Position numbers and translations under genes: made by a program. Of a stretch of DNA of 64,000 nt, positions 37,315-44,949 are shown piece by piece (the stretch's first letter is position 1; each line of letters begins with the position of its first letter). A model generated the notes under the pieces. The model worked only from the letters and a program-made list of their open reading frames with translations, was not told where the DNA came from and made no database searches. The DNA comes from Neurospora crassa OR74A (Eukaryota; Ascomycota; Sordariomycetes; Sordariales; Sordariaceae). The stretch is from the NCBI RefSeq assembly GCF_000182925.2, contig NC_026505.1:620001-684000 (forward strand), given 5' to 3'.

Positions 37315-37472
37315 CTGTTCACTCTTTGTCTTCAGACTTTGATTCGTGTGTTCGGTTTGGCTAACTTTTATTTCCTTGCGGTCATCATCTCAGGTTTTCA
37401 TGATCACCATCATCATCGGTCTTCGGTCTTCGGTCTTCAACAGTCAGCATCTCTCACACATTCTTTCATCAG

Positions 37473-37662
37473 GTAGGTGCACCTACTTAGCCAAGCCTTG
37501 GGATGTGGGAAAAAGTATCAGGACCACGTGGTGTGCATGCCAGGAACAGGTGGCTGTGCTAGAAGACAATGACAATGTCCATAACAACAAGACCCTCCGG
37601 GACCGAGTCTGGGGTGACCAAGGAGGATGGGCCTTGGCTAACTTTTTCAGTCTTCATTGCAG
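37473..37662 (+). ncRNA. host intron 5: possible structured RNA without C/D boxes
   Basis: No TGATGA/CTGA pair. AGCCAAG near the 5' end pairs with CTTGGCT just before the branch site. An AGAAGA word near 37561 fits the H-box pattern ANANNA, but a clear ACA box is not seen. An H/ACA RNA is possible, as is an empty intron. Confidence 0.3.
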
Positions 37663-37824
37663 GTTTTCAATGTCTTCTTCGACTCGACACATTGGTTTGG
37701 GCAGCTTTCGTGCGACTGGGGGCTGCGGGGGGGCTGTTCGGGACTTTGTCCTGGGCACCTCCCCGCGGTTTTCCTCTCTTCGTCGACTGTTGTCTTGCCT
37801 TCAACAACAACATGAACTTCAAAT

Positions 37825-38064
37825 GTGAGTAGACCCGCCACCTACTCACTTAGCCCAGCCAGACTCCTCCTTGCATGCCAAAGCTTGGGGGTTGTCTGTG
37901 TGTCTGTGCCTGTTCCAGGGAGTGGTGACCTTGGTTCGGGAGGACTGTTGGAGATTGCCCTTCGAGACTGCCTCCTCGTTGCTTCACACAGTCGACATCC
38001 ATCACTCGAGACGTTGTTCACCTTGTTTGTTGGATTGGGCTAACATTATTTTTGTGGCGGTCAG
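37825..38064 (+). ncRNA. host intron 6: possible structured RNA without C/D boxes
   Basis: Same design as intron 5: TAGCCCA near the start can pair with TGGGCTA at the branch site. No C or D box pair found. An ACA follows the 3' stem (GGGCTAACA), but it overlaps the branch site, so its meaning is unclear. Confidence 0.3.
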
Positions 38065-38261
38065 GTTGTCTTCGCTTCGATCAATGCGAATTTTCAGTTT
38101 GCACAGTTCAACGACACCGCGACAAAGACATCAGTCGCCGGCGCCTGCGACCGCTGCACAGTCTTCAAGCAAGTCAGCAACTCAGTCGTCCATACATCAA
38201 CCAGTCATCTCTCGACAACTCTTTGCACCAAGTAAGTGTCTCTCGCTCACCTGTCCTTCCT

Positions 38262-38340
38262 TTTGTCATGATGAGAACGAGTGGTCACAAACGATCTTTC
38301 GTCCCTGTGTCATACCTACCTCTAGGTATCTGAAATTAGC
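38262..38340 (+). ncRNA. box C/D RNA, host intron 7, carrying an inserted spacer word
   Basis: C ATGATGA 38268-38274, followed by GAACGAGTGG, D CTGA 38330-38333. The unit is paralogous to introns 8 and 9. Just before the D box it has TACCTACCTCTAGGTA (38313-38328), absent from intron 9 and unlike intron 8, and identical to the dispersed spacer word. A conserved second block (CGCTGATGGACGAAA...GTAGATAG, 38381-38415) lies downstream in the same intron. Confidence 0.65.
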
Positions 38341-38631
38341 CGGAGGTTGTGCATAAGCCAACATTTCCACGCTGATGGACGAAACCACTCTACCTTACCG
38401 TAGATAGCGTGGGCGTCCCATTCTTTCACTTCAACTCTGAGACACCTTTCATTGACACCTGTCTTTGGCTTTTGAGCATCTGATTTGGTCATTGCTAACG
38501 TTTCCATCATGTTGCTCACAGGTGCGCCGGCCACCACCATCAAAGACGGTTCAAGCTCATTTCGACAGTCTGGTCAGCCAGCAACTTCCACTTTGTAAGT
38601 GTTTTTCTCTCTCACCTGATTTATCCTTCAT

Positions 38632-38705
38632 TGCCAATGATGAGAAAGAGTGGCCATCATACGATCTTTTTCGTCCCTGTGGCATCATGCACATTTCTGA
38701 AATGA
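38632..38705 (+). ncRNA. box C/D RNA, host intron 8
   Basis: C ATGATGA 38637-38643, D CTGA 38697-38700. The C box is followed by GAAAGAGTGGCCA, as in introns 7 and 9. Downstream in the intron GGGTGCTGTAAA, CATCTGCGCTCAGCATTCC and TGATGGACAAAATCACTCT are shared with intron 9, so the intron may carry a longer or second RNA. No known guide match. Confidence 0.65.
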
Positions 38706-39017
38706 ACAGGGTGCTGTAAATTGGCGGTGGTGCTTTGGAAAAGGAGATTCGGCATCTGCGCTCAGCATTCCATCGTTGATGGACAAAATCACTCTTGTGC
38801 TGTAAATAGCGCGGGGTGGGATCATCACACTTAAAATCTCTGAGGCTCTGGTCATTAACACTTCCTGTCTTTGACACCTTTGGTCTTTGACCATCTCACT
38901 TGAGTTGAGCATTGCTAACCTTCTCTGTAGCAGGTACCATGACGGCCACAAACTTCCACTGCGGACAACTTCAGCGTAGGTAAGCATTTCTTCCTTGTCC
39001 TTGTTTCCCTTGCTTCC

Positions 39018-39080
39018 CGCGCCATGATGAGAACGAGTGGCCAGCATACAATTTTTGTATGTGTGGCACGTCTGAAATCA
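39018..39080 (+). ncRNA. box C/D RNA, host intron 9
   Basis: C ATGATGA 39024-39030, D CTGA 39072-39075. Between the boxes CATACAA and TTGTATG can form a hairpin, so the D guide would be very short. Blocks downstream (AACAGGGTGCTGTAAACTGG, CATCTGCGCTCAGCATTCCC, GCAGATAG) match intron 8. Confidence 0.65.
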
Positions 39081-39833
39081 ACAGGGTGCTGTAAACTGGC
39101 GGTGGTGCTCTCGAGGCATCTGCGCTCAGCATTCCCTCGCTGATGGACCAAATCACTCTACTGCAGATAGTGTGGGGTCCGATCTTTTCTCTCTAACTCT
39201 GATGAGGCGCCTTCATTGACACCAGTCTTTGACTCCTTGAGTATCTCGCTTGAACATTGCTAACTTTCCGTGTTCAACATCGCGCTCACAGATTTCCATT
39301 GCCAAGGGCAGGTTTTCCAGACTCAGATCGTCAGTCTGGTCAGAGATCACCAACTTCGCAGTCACCCCTGGTCGGCCAAACAGTACGCTCGCGAGAGAGT
39401 TCCGCAGCTCCTCGCAAAGTCAGTCTCAGTCTTCAATTTGTGTCGTCGTCCTGTTTCGAGTACCTTTGGTGTAGATAGATGGATAGCTGCGGGAGGGCTG
39501 TCCGGGCCATTGACCTGGGCACCTTCCCGCGGTGACCTGCAAAGGAAACCTTGTCCCAGTTCAAGAAGTGTTGTTATCGCGTGGCTCCCTACGGTCTGCC
39601 GGGGAGTCGACGATAACAGAACACGAACCACCTCAGCCCCGTTCCAGCAAAGGCTCTGCCTCTGACGGGCGGCATCTGAGAAGATTCTGTAGGCGCCAGG
39701 GAGTACCCCATAAGCGTCAAGGGATGGCCCGGGTGGGATCTGAAACCTCAAGTCATCATGAGCTTGTGTCTCTGTCATGGAGACAACCAGCGGTGAGTCG
39801 ACTTCCATTCCATGTTTTTTTTTTTCTTTTTTG

Positions 39834-39902
39834 CTTCCATGATGATTGCCACTGGATTGAGGGGGACAAGCGGATGCTTGAGATCCCGACTGAAAGTTTT
39901 GG
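39834..39902 (+). ncRNA. box C/D snoRNA, host intron 10
   Basis: C ATGATGA 39839-39845 and D CTGA 39890-39893 only 44 nt apart, with weak CTTCC/GGAG closure. No internal C'/D' pair. Guide GCTTGAGATCCCGA precedes the D box; no rRNA match recalled. Confidence 0.65.
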
Positions 39903-40071
39903 AGATTTTCTGATTCGAAGCAATGTCTTTTCTCTTCTTTCAAAGGCAGCTTGCGTTTGTGGAGAACTTTTACTGTCAGTGTTTGTCGCAGGTTTTCGGT
40001 CTTTTCTCTCCATAGCTCGCATGGCGAGAGATTTCAGTAAGTCAACAGACCCCCCTTTTGCTTCTTCCAGC

Positions 40072-40188
40072 CTGGCCAATGATGACCATTCAAACTTCTT
40101 TCTGTTCTTTCTTCGAGGGTGCAAAGCTTCCACAGTCGAGGACTGTCACGGCTCAATGAGAGTAAAACACGTACTGAGGCCGCCAGAA
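40072..40188 (+). ncRNA. box C/D snoRNA, host intron 11 (hairpin family)
   Basis: C ATGATGA 40079-40085, D CTGA 40174-40177. Terminal stem CTGGCC against GGCC plus CCAG. An inner hairpin ACAGTC-GAG-GACTGT (40132-40146) sits in a block GTGCAAAGCTTCC...TCACGGCTC shared with introns 12 and 13. Guide before D: AAAACACGTA. Confidence 0.8.
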
Positions 40189-40351
40189 TTCATGCAACAC
40201 TTGTCGGCATTTTTCTGTCATTGGTTCTTTGCTGACATCGTGCTTTTCGCAGGTTTTCGACTGGATCTCTCCCCCCAAGGTCTTGCTGCAGTTCATGGTC
40301 AGAAACTTAGAGGTAAGCAAGTCAAACACTTCTTTGCTTCTCCCACTTCCT

Positions 40352-40477
40352 GCCTGGAAACCATGATGATCAAACAATCTGCCTTATTCGTTTCGAGAGT
40401 GCAAAGCCTCCACAGTCAAAAACTGTCACGGCTCCATGAGACCAACCAATACCAAACGCACTGATTTCACCAGGCTT
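40352..40477 (+). ncRNA. box C/D snoRNA, host intron 12 (hairpin family)
   Basis: C ATGATGA 40363-40369, D CTGA 40461-40464. Terminal stem GCCTGG/CCAGGC with AAA/TTT. Inner hairpin ACAGT-CAAAA-ACTGT (40412-40426). The middle block is shared with introns 11 and 13 while the D guide (CCAAACGCA) differs. Confidence 0.8.
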
Positions 40478-40605
40478 CTTTCAACACTTATTGGCATTTC
40501 TCTTCATTGGCTCTTTGCTGACATCAATGTCATCGCAGGTTTTTGGTTTCACTTCATGCTCAGAGACTCGAGTAAGTCATACTCCTCATGCTTCTCCCTC
40601 TCCCC

Positions 40606-40718
40606 GTGTGCATATGATGACCAAGCAATTATCCTTTTTCTTGATTTGAGAGCGCAAAGTTTCCACAGTCGATGACTGTCACGGCTCGATGAAACCAAAA
40701 CCGCAATCTGAATTCACC
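40606..40718 (+). ncRNA. box C/D snoRNA, host intron 13 (hairpin family)
   Basis: C ATGATGA 40614-40620, D CTGA 40708-40711. Inner hairpin ACAGTC-GAT-GACTGT (40665-40679). Closing pairs are GTG and CAC around the boxes. Guide before D: CAAAACCGCAAT. Confidence 0.8.
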
Positions 40719-40877
40719 AAGACGTTATTTCAGCACTTTTGAAGCTCTTCTCTGTCTTGGACAGTTTACTGACGGTTCAGCACATACTGCAGTTCTCTCG
40801 CTTCCACTTGGCCGCAACGGCCGCAACTCAACCACGGTGTAAGTCTGTCACTTGATCTTCACTTCGACCCCATCGCT

Positions 40878-40984
40878 CGCCATCTGATGATCACCCAATT
40901 ATTTCTTGTACATTTGTTTCTGAGAGTGCAACAATTCGACACTTCGACTCCTTCATGACGCAAAAAACCAGTTCTGAGGCAAAG
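40878..40984 (+). ncRNA. box C/D snoRNA, host intron 14
   Basis: C box CTGATGA 40884-40890 (first base off consensus), D' CTGA 40920-40923, C' ATGACG from 40955, D CTGA 40974-40977. GCC/GGC closure. The D'-to-C' spacing resembles introns 15 and 16. Confidence 0.75.
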
Positions 40985-41154
40985 CAACAATATCCGCACT
41001 TGCATTTGAGTCTTTGATTCTGACAGAAAACTGACTGCCTTGCTTCAAATTCTTTATTCAGGCACTTGCCCCTCTTCTTCCTCGGACCGACAAAAGCTGC
41101 CCGGACTTTGGTAAGTCACTACCTACCTACCCCTCTCTTTCACTTTCACCCCAA

Positions 41155-41267
41155 GCTTGAATATGATGAAGCAAAACACTTTAAAACCCATGTTCATGTT
41201 CTGAGAATCCAACACTTCGACTGTTCAATGACAGAGAAAAAAGTCTCATGCCAATCTGACACCAAGC
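41155..41267 (+). ncRNA. box C/D snoRNA, host intron 15
   Basis: C ATGATGA 41163-41169, D' CTGA 41201-41204, C' ATGACA 41228-41233, D CTGA 41256-41259, GCTTG/CAAGC closure. Guides CCCATGTTCATGTT (D') and TCTCATGCCAAT (D) are identical in intron 16, so the two are recent copies with the same targets, which I could not place on rRNA. Confidence 0.85.
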
Positions 41268-41435
41268 AACTTTGTCTGCTCCTGCGATCGCTGTCCCATC
41301 AGTTGTCAGACTTTGACTAACAACAAAGACTTTGCAGGGACTCGCCGCCATTTTCTCTCCCCATAGATCCGACTTCGGCCAAGCAACCTTAGTAAGTCAA
41401 GCTTCTTTCACTTCCTTCTTCTACCCTTACCCAAA

Positions 41436-41552
41436 CTTGGGTGAATATGATGAAACCAAACTTTTCCCATGTTCATGTTCTGAGAATCCAACACTTTTCG
41501 ACTGTTCAATGACAGAGAAAAAAAAGTCTCATGCCAATCTGAGAAACCAAGC
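41436..41552 (+). ncRNA. box C/D snoRNA, host intron 16 (paralogue of intron 15)
   Basis: C ATGATGA 41447-41453, D' CTGA 41480-41483, C' ATGACA, D CTGA 41539-41542. Perfect CTTGG/CCAAG closing stem. Both guides equal those of intron 15 while loops and stem have drifted. Confidence 0.85.
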
Positions 41553-41830
41553 AACTTTGTCTGCCTTTGCAATCACTTCAATCTTACCTAGCTGTCTTTG
41601 ACACGAAGCTAACCGGTGGGCACTTGAGTCTCAGCAGGTTGTACGGCTTTTGTCCGCGACTCCGAAGAGCGCAAGGTGATTCGACACTTGTCGCCTCTAT
41701 CGCGAGGGACTCCTTCGCTGCTCCCCAACGCTTTCCGTCAACGAGGGCACAGCGCCAAGTCCACAACAACATCTCGGTCAGTCAAATCTGCATCCATGCT
41801 CGACACTAGCCACAAGCACCTTCACCACAG

Positions 41831-41937
41831 CCTGGCATATACATGATGAAACTTCCATACAGACCTAGGGGTTCCTCGACTGAGGGGGTGATTCCCTAAT
41901 GCAGATACCCAACCTGATGATCTGATACCAAAGCCAG
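41831..41937 (+). ncRNA. box C/D snoRNA, host intron 17, snR57-like D' guide
   Basis: C ATGATGA 41843-41849, D' CTGA 41880-41883, D CTGA 41922-41925, CTGGC/GCCAG closing stem. The bases before D' (CTAGGGGTTCCTCG) pair with 18S CGAGGAATCCCTAG over 14 positions with one G-U. The +5 rule points to the first G of GAGG, within about two bases of the yeast Gm1572 site by my count. The rRNA is recalled from memory. Confidence 0.85.
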
Positions 41938-42138
41938 CGACCTCCACTTGGATCTCACTTTTGCTTTCTGTTCATTGCCCTCTGCTAACCACTTGGCTCC
42001 TTTGCCGTTATTCTGCTGCACAGGTGTTCCATCGTTCGAACTCCTCAAGCCCGCAAACAAAGTCTCAGCGGTAGGCGACTCCTCCCAGTGATCCCGAGAT
42101 CACCAGCGTCAAATACCAACCTAGAGGTACCCAGGAGC

Positions 42139-42230
42139 TTGCCTGTGATGACAAAAAAACCAGCGTTCTTATACTCGAGAAGCTTCAACATCGCTCGATG
42201 AAGACAATTTGGCAAATGTCTGAGGCAGCG
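42139..42230 (+). ncRNA. box C/D snoRNA, host intron 18
   Basis: C GTGATGA 42145-42151, D CTGA 42220-42223, with GCC/GGC closure. The D guide TTTGGCAAATGT (42208-42219) pairs with 18S GCATTTGCCAAG over 12 positions including two G-U pairs. The +5 base is a U close to, but not at, yeast Am974. D' and C' are unclear. Confidence 0.8.
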
Positions 42231-42544
42231 ACCAACAACTTGGGTTCCATCTTTGACGCTGGTGGGACAGGGAAAGACTTCTGCGTTTTCGGTGTACAGT
42301 TACTAACAGCCAGCAACATACTTCTGGTTGCAGGTTCTTTCGCACCTACCTAGTCATTCGTTCGATCCAAAGTTCAAAGTGGAAGTCAACGATGTTTCCG
42401 CTACACCATACCCGACACTCGATCTTGACCGACCGAACGATGAAACCAACAAGCGACGAAGAGAACGCAAGGCATGGCAGAACGATCGAAAAGAAAGAAA
42501 AAGGAGGTAAGCCGCCTGTCCGACCCTGCGCAAAGACCACACCA

Positions 42545-42655
42545 AACGAATTCTATGATGAAAACATCTTCAAGTGAAGCCCGAAAACAAAACAAAACAT
42601 ATTTAGCCATGAGGACAAGAAAGACTCCGTACTCATTCCACCTGACTGGAAGCAC
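42545..42655 (+). ncRNA. box C/D snoRNA, host intron 19, U16/snR87-like
   Basis: C ATGATGA 42555-42561, D CTGA 42642-42645. The D guide GTACTCATTCCA (42629-42640) is a perfect 12-nt complement of 18S TGGAATGAGTAC. The fifth base before D pairs with the first A of GGAATG, the site I recall as yeast Am436 / human Am484 (snR87 / SNORD16). This is one of the two strongest target assignments in the cluster. Confidence 0.9.
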
Positions 42656-42880
42656 CACGCGCCACTCTCTTATTCGAACACTTGTCTTTGAGAGTTTCAG
42701 CTAACTGCCGCGCTCGCAGCAAACTTCGGAACGAAGTAGAGTCACCACACAGCGAGAAGCAATCCCGCCTTCAAGTCTTTCATGCCCTTCCCCTCTTTTC
42801 AAGACATGGGCAAAAAGCCTCTCGTCAAAAGGTGTAGGTACGTCGTTCGCATCTGCCAATTCCCTTCGTTAGACCTGCTC

Positions 42881-42986
42881 CTTTCCATGATGACAAAAGT
42901 CTTCCCTTTACTTCCAAGAACCTGTTCCTTCTGGTGTCGGTTCAATGATGAAACAAAGAACCTACGAGCTTTTCTCTGATTTTGGA
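42881..42986 (+). ncRNA. box C/D snoRNA, host intron 20, snR47/U36-like
   Basis: C ATGATGA 42887-42893, D'-like CTGG 42931-42934, C' ATGATGA 42945-42951, D CTGA 42976-42979. The D guide CTACGAGCTTTT (42962-42973) is a 12-nt complement of 18S AAAAGCTCGTAG, with +5 at the fourth A of the A5 run (yeast Am619 / human Am668 region). The D' guide CTGTTCCTT pairs with 25S GAGGAACAG, with +5 at yeast Am2946, which is shorter and weaker. Confidence 0.9.
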
Positions 42987-43159
42987 GCATTCATCTCGTT
43001 TGCCTACTAGAAACGCAGAGCTTCAACCTGGGATCATTGTTGCTAATCCATTTTGTCAGGCAGCACCTCGAGAAGCCTTCTTTGATCCCGTTTGCGAGGT
43101 AAGTTGTTCGTTCGTTCGTGTACCTATCTGCTGCTTTTCTTCTCGTTAGCTCTGCTCCC

Positions 43160-43256
43160 TCCTGCCATGATGATCCAAGTCAAAGCTTCTACACTTGCAA
43201 AGAGAAAGTCACTTTGTGACGGGCTCAATGAAGACACAGAGATCTGATGTGGATGG
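43160..43256 (+). ncRNA. box C/D snoRNA, host intron 21
   Basis: C ATGATGA 43167-43173, D CTGA 43244-43247. A segment CAAAGAG...TCACTTTGTGA is shared with intron 22 and could hold the D' guide. Guide before D: ACACAGAGAT. No target placed. Confidence 0.75.
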
Positions 43257-43423
43257 GGAAACTCACCGCGCGTACATAACCAGGCACTTCTTCTGGAGAG
43301 CATGTTGCTAACCACCACACTTGACAGCAGCACTGCCTTGAACCATTCCATGGAGGCTCAGAGACTTCCATCTCAACTGCAAGGTAAGCGGTTTTTCTTC
43401 TTCCTCTTTCGCCCTGTCAGCTC

Positions 43424-43528
43424 CCTTTCCATGATGAACACAAATCTTAGACAAACATGTCAAAGAGCCTTCACTTTGTGATATCAGCTCGATGACGACA
43501 CAAAATTGCTTAAATCTGACTTTGGAGC
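43424..43528 (+). ncRNA. box C/D snoRNA, host intron 22
   Basis: C ATGATGA 43431-43437, D CTGA 43516-43519, with CC/GG closure. Shares CAAAGAG...TCACTTTGTGA with intron 21. Guide before D: AATTGCTTAAAT. No target placed. Confidence 0.75.
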
Positions 43529-44070
43529 ACTCACCGCGCTTGTCACCGCCACTCTCCGGCTATGATCCCAGTGCTAACCATCTGCCAGCCAATCTCTAGC
43601 TTTCCGTGCGCGCCGCCGCCTCGTACATTGTTGTGCTCATCGACTCTTGCCCGACCGGTCTCGACTTCCCTCCGAGCTGCGCCCGAAGACGACATCCCTC
43701 CTCCCTCCTTCGGGCTAGTGGGCGCCTGAGGGCCGGTTTCGAGTCCACCTACAAACCTCACCATCACCGCATCACACTTCAACCTGTGGTGCGGTCGCCC
43801 AGCTTGCGAGCTTAAGGCCCTGAAAGCTTCTCTCCCCATCAACTGGGGTAGAGTTAAGCGGGCAGCGACCGCAGGCTGGGCCGGGCTGGGCCGCCCACCG
43901 ACCAGAGCTGTCCTTCATCTCCACTCGAACTCTCTCATGCCGAGTCCGCTGCAGCCTCGCCCGCATCTCTGTAAACCAGCGAAACCCCAGTGTGCCCTCC
44001 GCGGCATCGGATATCACCGCCCAAAGACTCGGCACAGCAGCAAAACCCCGTGCTTCTCATCTGCTTCCTG

Positions 44071-44903
44071 GCAGGGCAGGCCTCGCCCAGCAGCAAAGCC
44101 AACCCCAACGCCAGAGCCTACGAAGACCAAACCCGCAGTGAAACCGTTAGTCAAGGCAGAAGCTGCAAAACCATCTACCGCACTGTCTGCGTCAAAATCT
44201 ACCAATGGCAAGGTCAATCATCGCACCCTTTGGTTCCCGTCTGAGCTTGTACTAACCAGCTGTCAATCACAAAGACCTTGGTTTGACAGGTGTTGAGACT
44301 TCCCAAAATCTTCATCTGGATCCGTCGTCCGAACCTTCAAGCCCGCCTCACTTTTGCGCTGGCACTTTTAAACTTCCATGGCTTGAAGTACTTTCCTTCT
44401 CTAAGGCCGCTGCCGCCAAGAAAGAGGAGTCTTCTGACTCTTCTTCCTCCGACTCTTCTTCTGATTCCTCTTCCGATTCGGGTCCGAGCTCTTCTTCCGA
44501 ATCTGACTCCTCTTTCGACTCTTCTTCTGATTCCTCTTCCGATTCGGATCCGAGCTCTTCTTCCGACTCTGACTCTTCTGAGTCTGAGGCTGAGAAGAAG
44601 GAAGTCAAGAAGGAAGCCAAGAAGGCTACCAAGTCTGACAGTTCCTCGAGCGACAGCTCTTCCAGCGATTCTTCGTCCGACTCTGAGGACGAGAGGAAGA
44701 CCGACAAGAAGAAGGCCACAAACGAGAAAACAAAAGAAAACACAAAAAAAAAACGAGAAAAACAAAGAAACAAAAAAATTGACAAAACAAGAATCAACAC
44801 AAAAACACCGAAAAAAACAACTAAAAAAATAAAAAAAAATAAAGGAGGCCTCGGTCACTTTGTGTCTCTTCCTACCAGCACATTCAGAATCGACTCAATC
44901 TAA
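44071..44903 (+). pseudogene. Nopp140/SRP40-like fragment, seemingly incomplete
   Basis: 44071-44216 reads GRPRPAAKPTPTPEPTKTKP...KSTNGK and then meets a GTCAAT donor-like site. 44397-44735 reads alternating acidic serine runs (SSDSSSSDSSSD...) and Lys clusters (EKKEVKKEAKK), the pattern of Nopp140/SRP40, a nucleolar chaperone of snoRNPs. The tail ...TFRIDSI then a stop recalls the start of the SRP40 C-terminal domain, but the rest of that domain is not found, nor a LisH N-terminus. The last 50 codons are AAA-rich and unlike the usual codon use. Broken copy likely; a rare-spliced gene is possible. Confidence 0.4.
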
Positions 44904-44949
44904 CTTTTGCAAATCCAAGAGCAAGAAAAACAGAGATAATCAAGGAAAC

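Larger units (their letters stand above)
36180..43700 (+). ncRNA. multi-intron snoRNA host gene, apparently non-coding
   Basis: 22 introns resolved: 36352-36530, 36567-36747, 36832-37108, 37149-37393, 37473-37662, 37825-38064, 38232-38521, 38595-38933, 38980-39291, 39793-39991, 40037-40252, 40313-40538, 40572-40792, 40839-41061, 41111-41337, 41392-41637, 41777-42023, 42071-42334, 42507-42719, 42838-43059, 43099-43330 and 43384-43599. Nearly all start GTAAGT, GTAAGC, GTAGGT or GTGAGT, have GCTAAC or GCTGAC-like branch sites and end in CAG. Exons are mostly 30-170 nt (one is 501 nt), CATCAT/CTTC-rich and partly copies of each other; exon lengths do not keep a frame. Twenty introns hold C/D boxes placed as snoRNAs are. 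Ends are approximate: transcription start near 36180-36230, 3' end beyond 43600. Boundaries of a few introns (20 and 21) could shift by a few bases. Confidence 0.85.

Noticed and set aside
40383-40395. Intron 12 stretch GCCTTATTCGT as a guide to the 25S 3' region (ACGAATAAGGC)
   Set aside because: 11 matching bases, but no proper D' box after it and no methylation known there; introns 11 and 13 lack the match.
44337-44858. Antisense frames over the Ser/Lys-rich fragment
   Set aside because: Arise from reading AG/CT-rich low-complexity DNA backwards; no domain.
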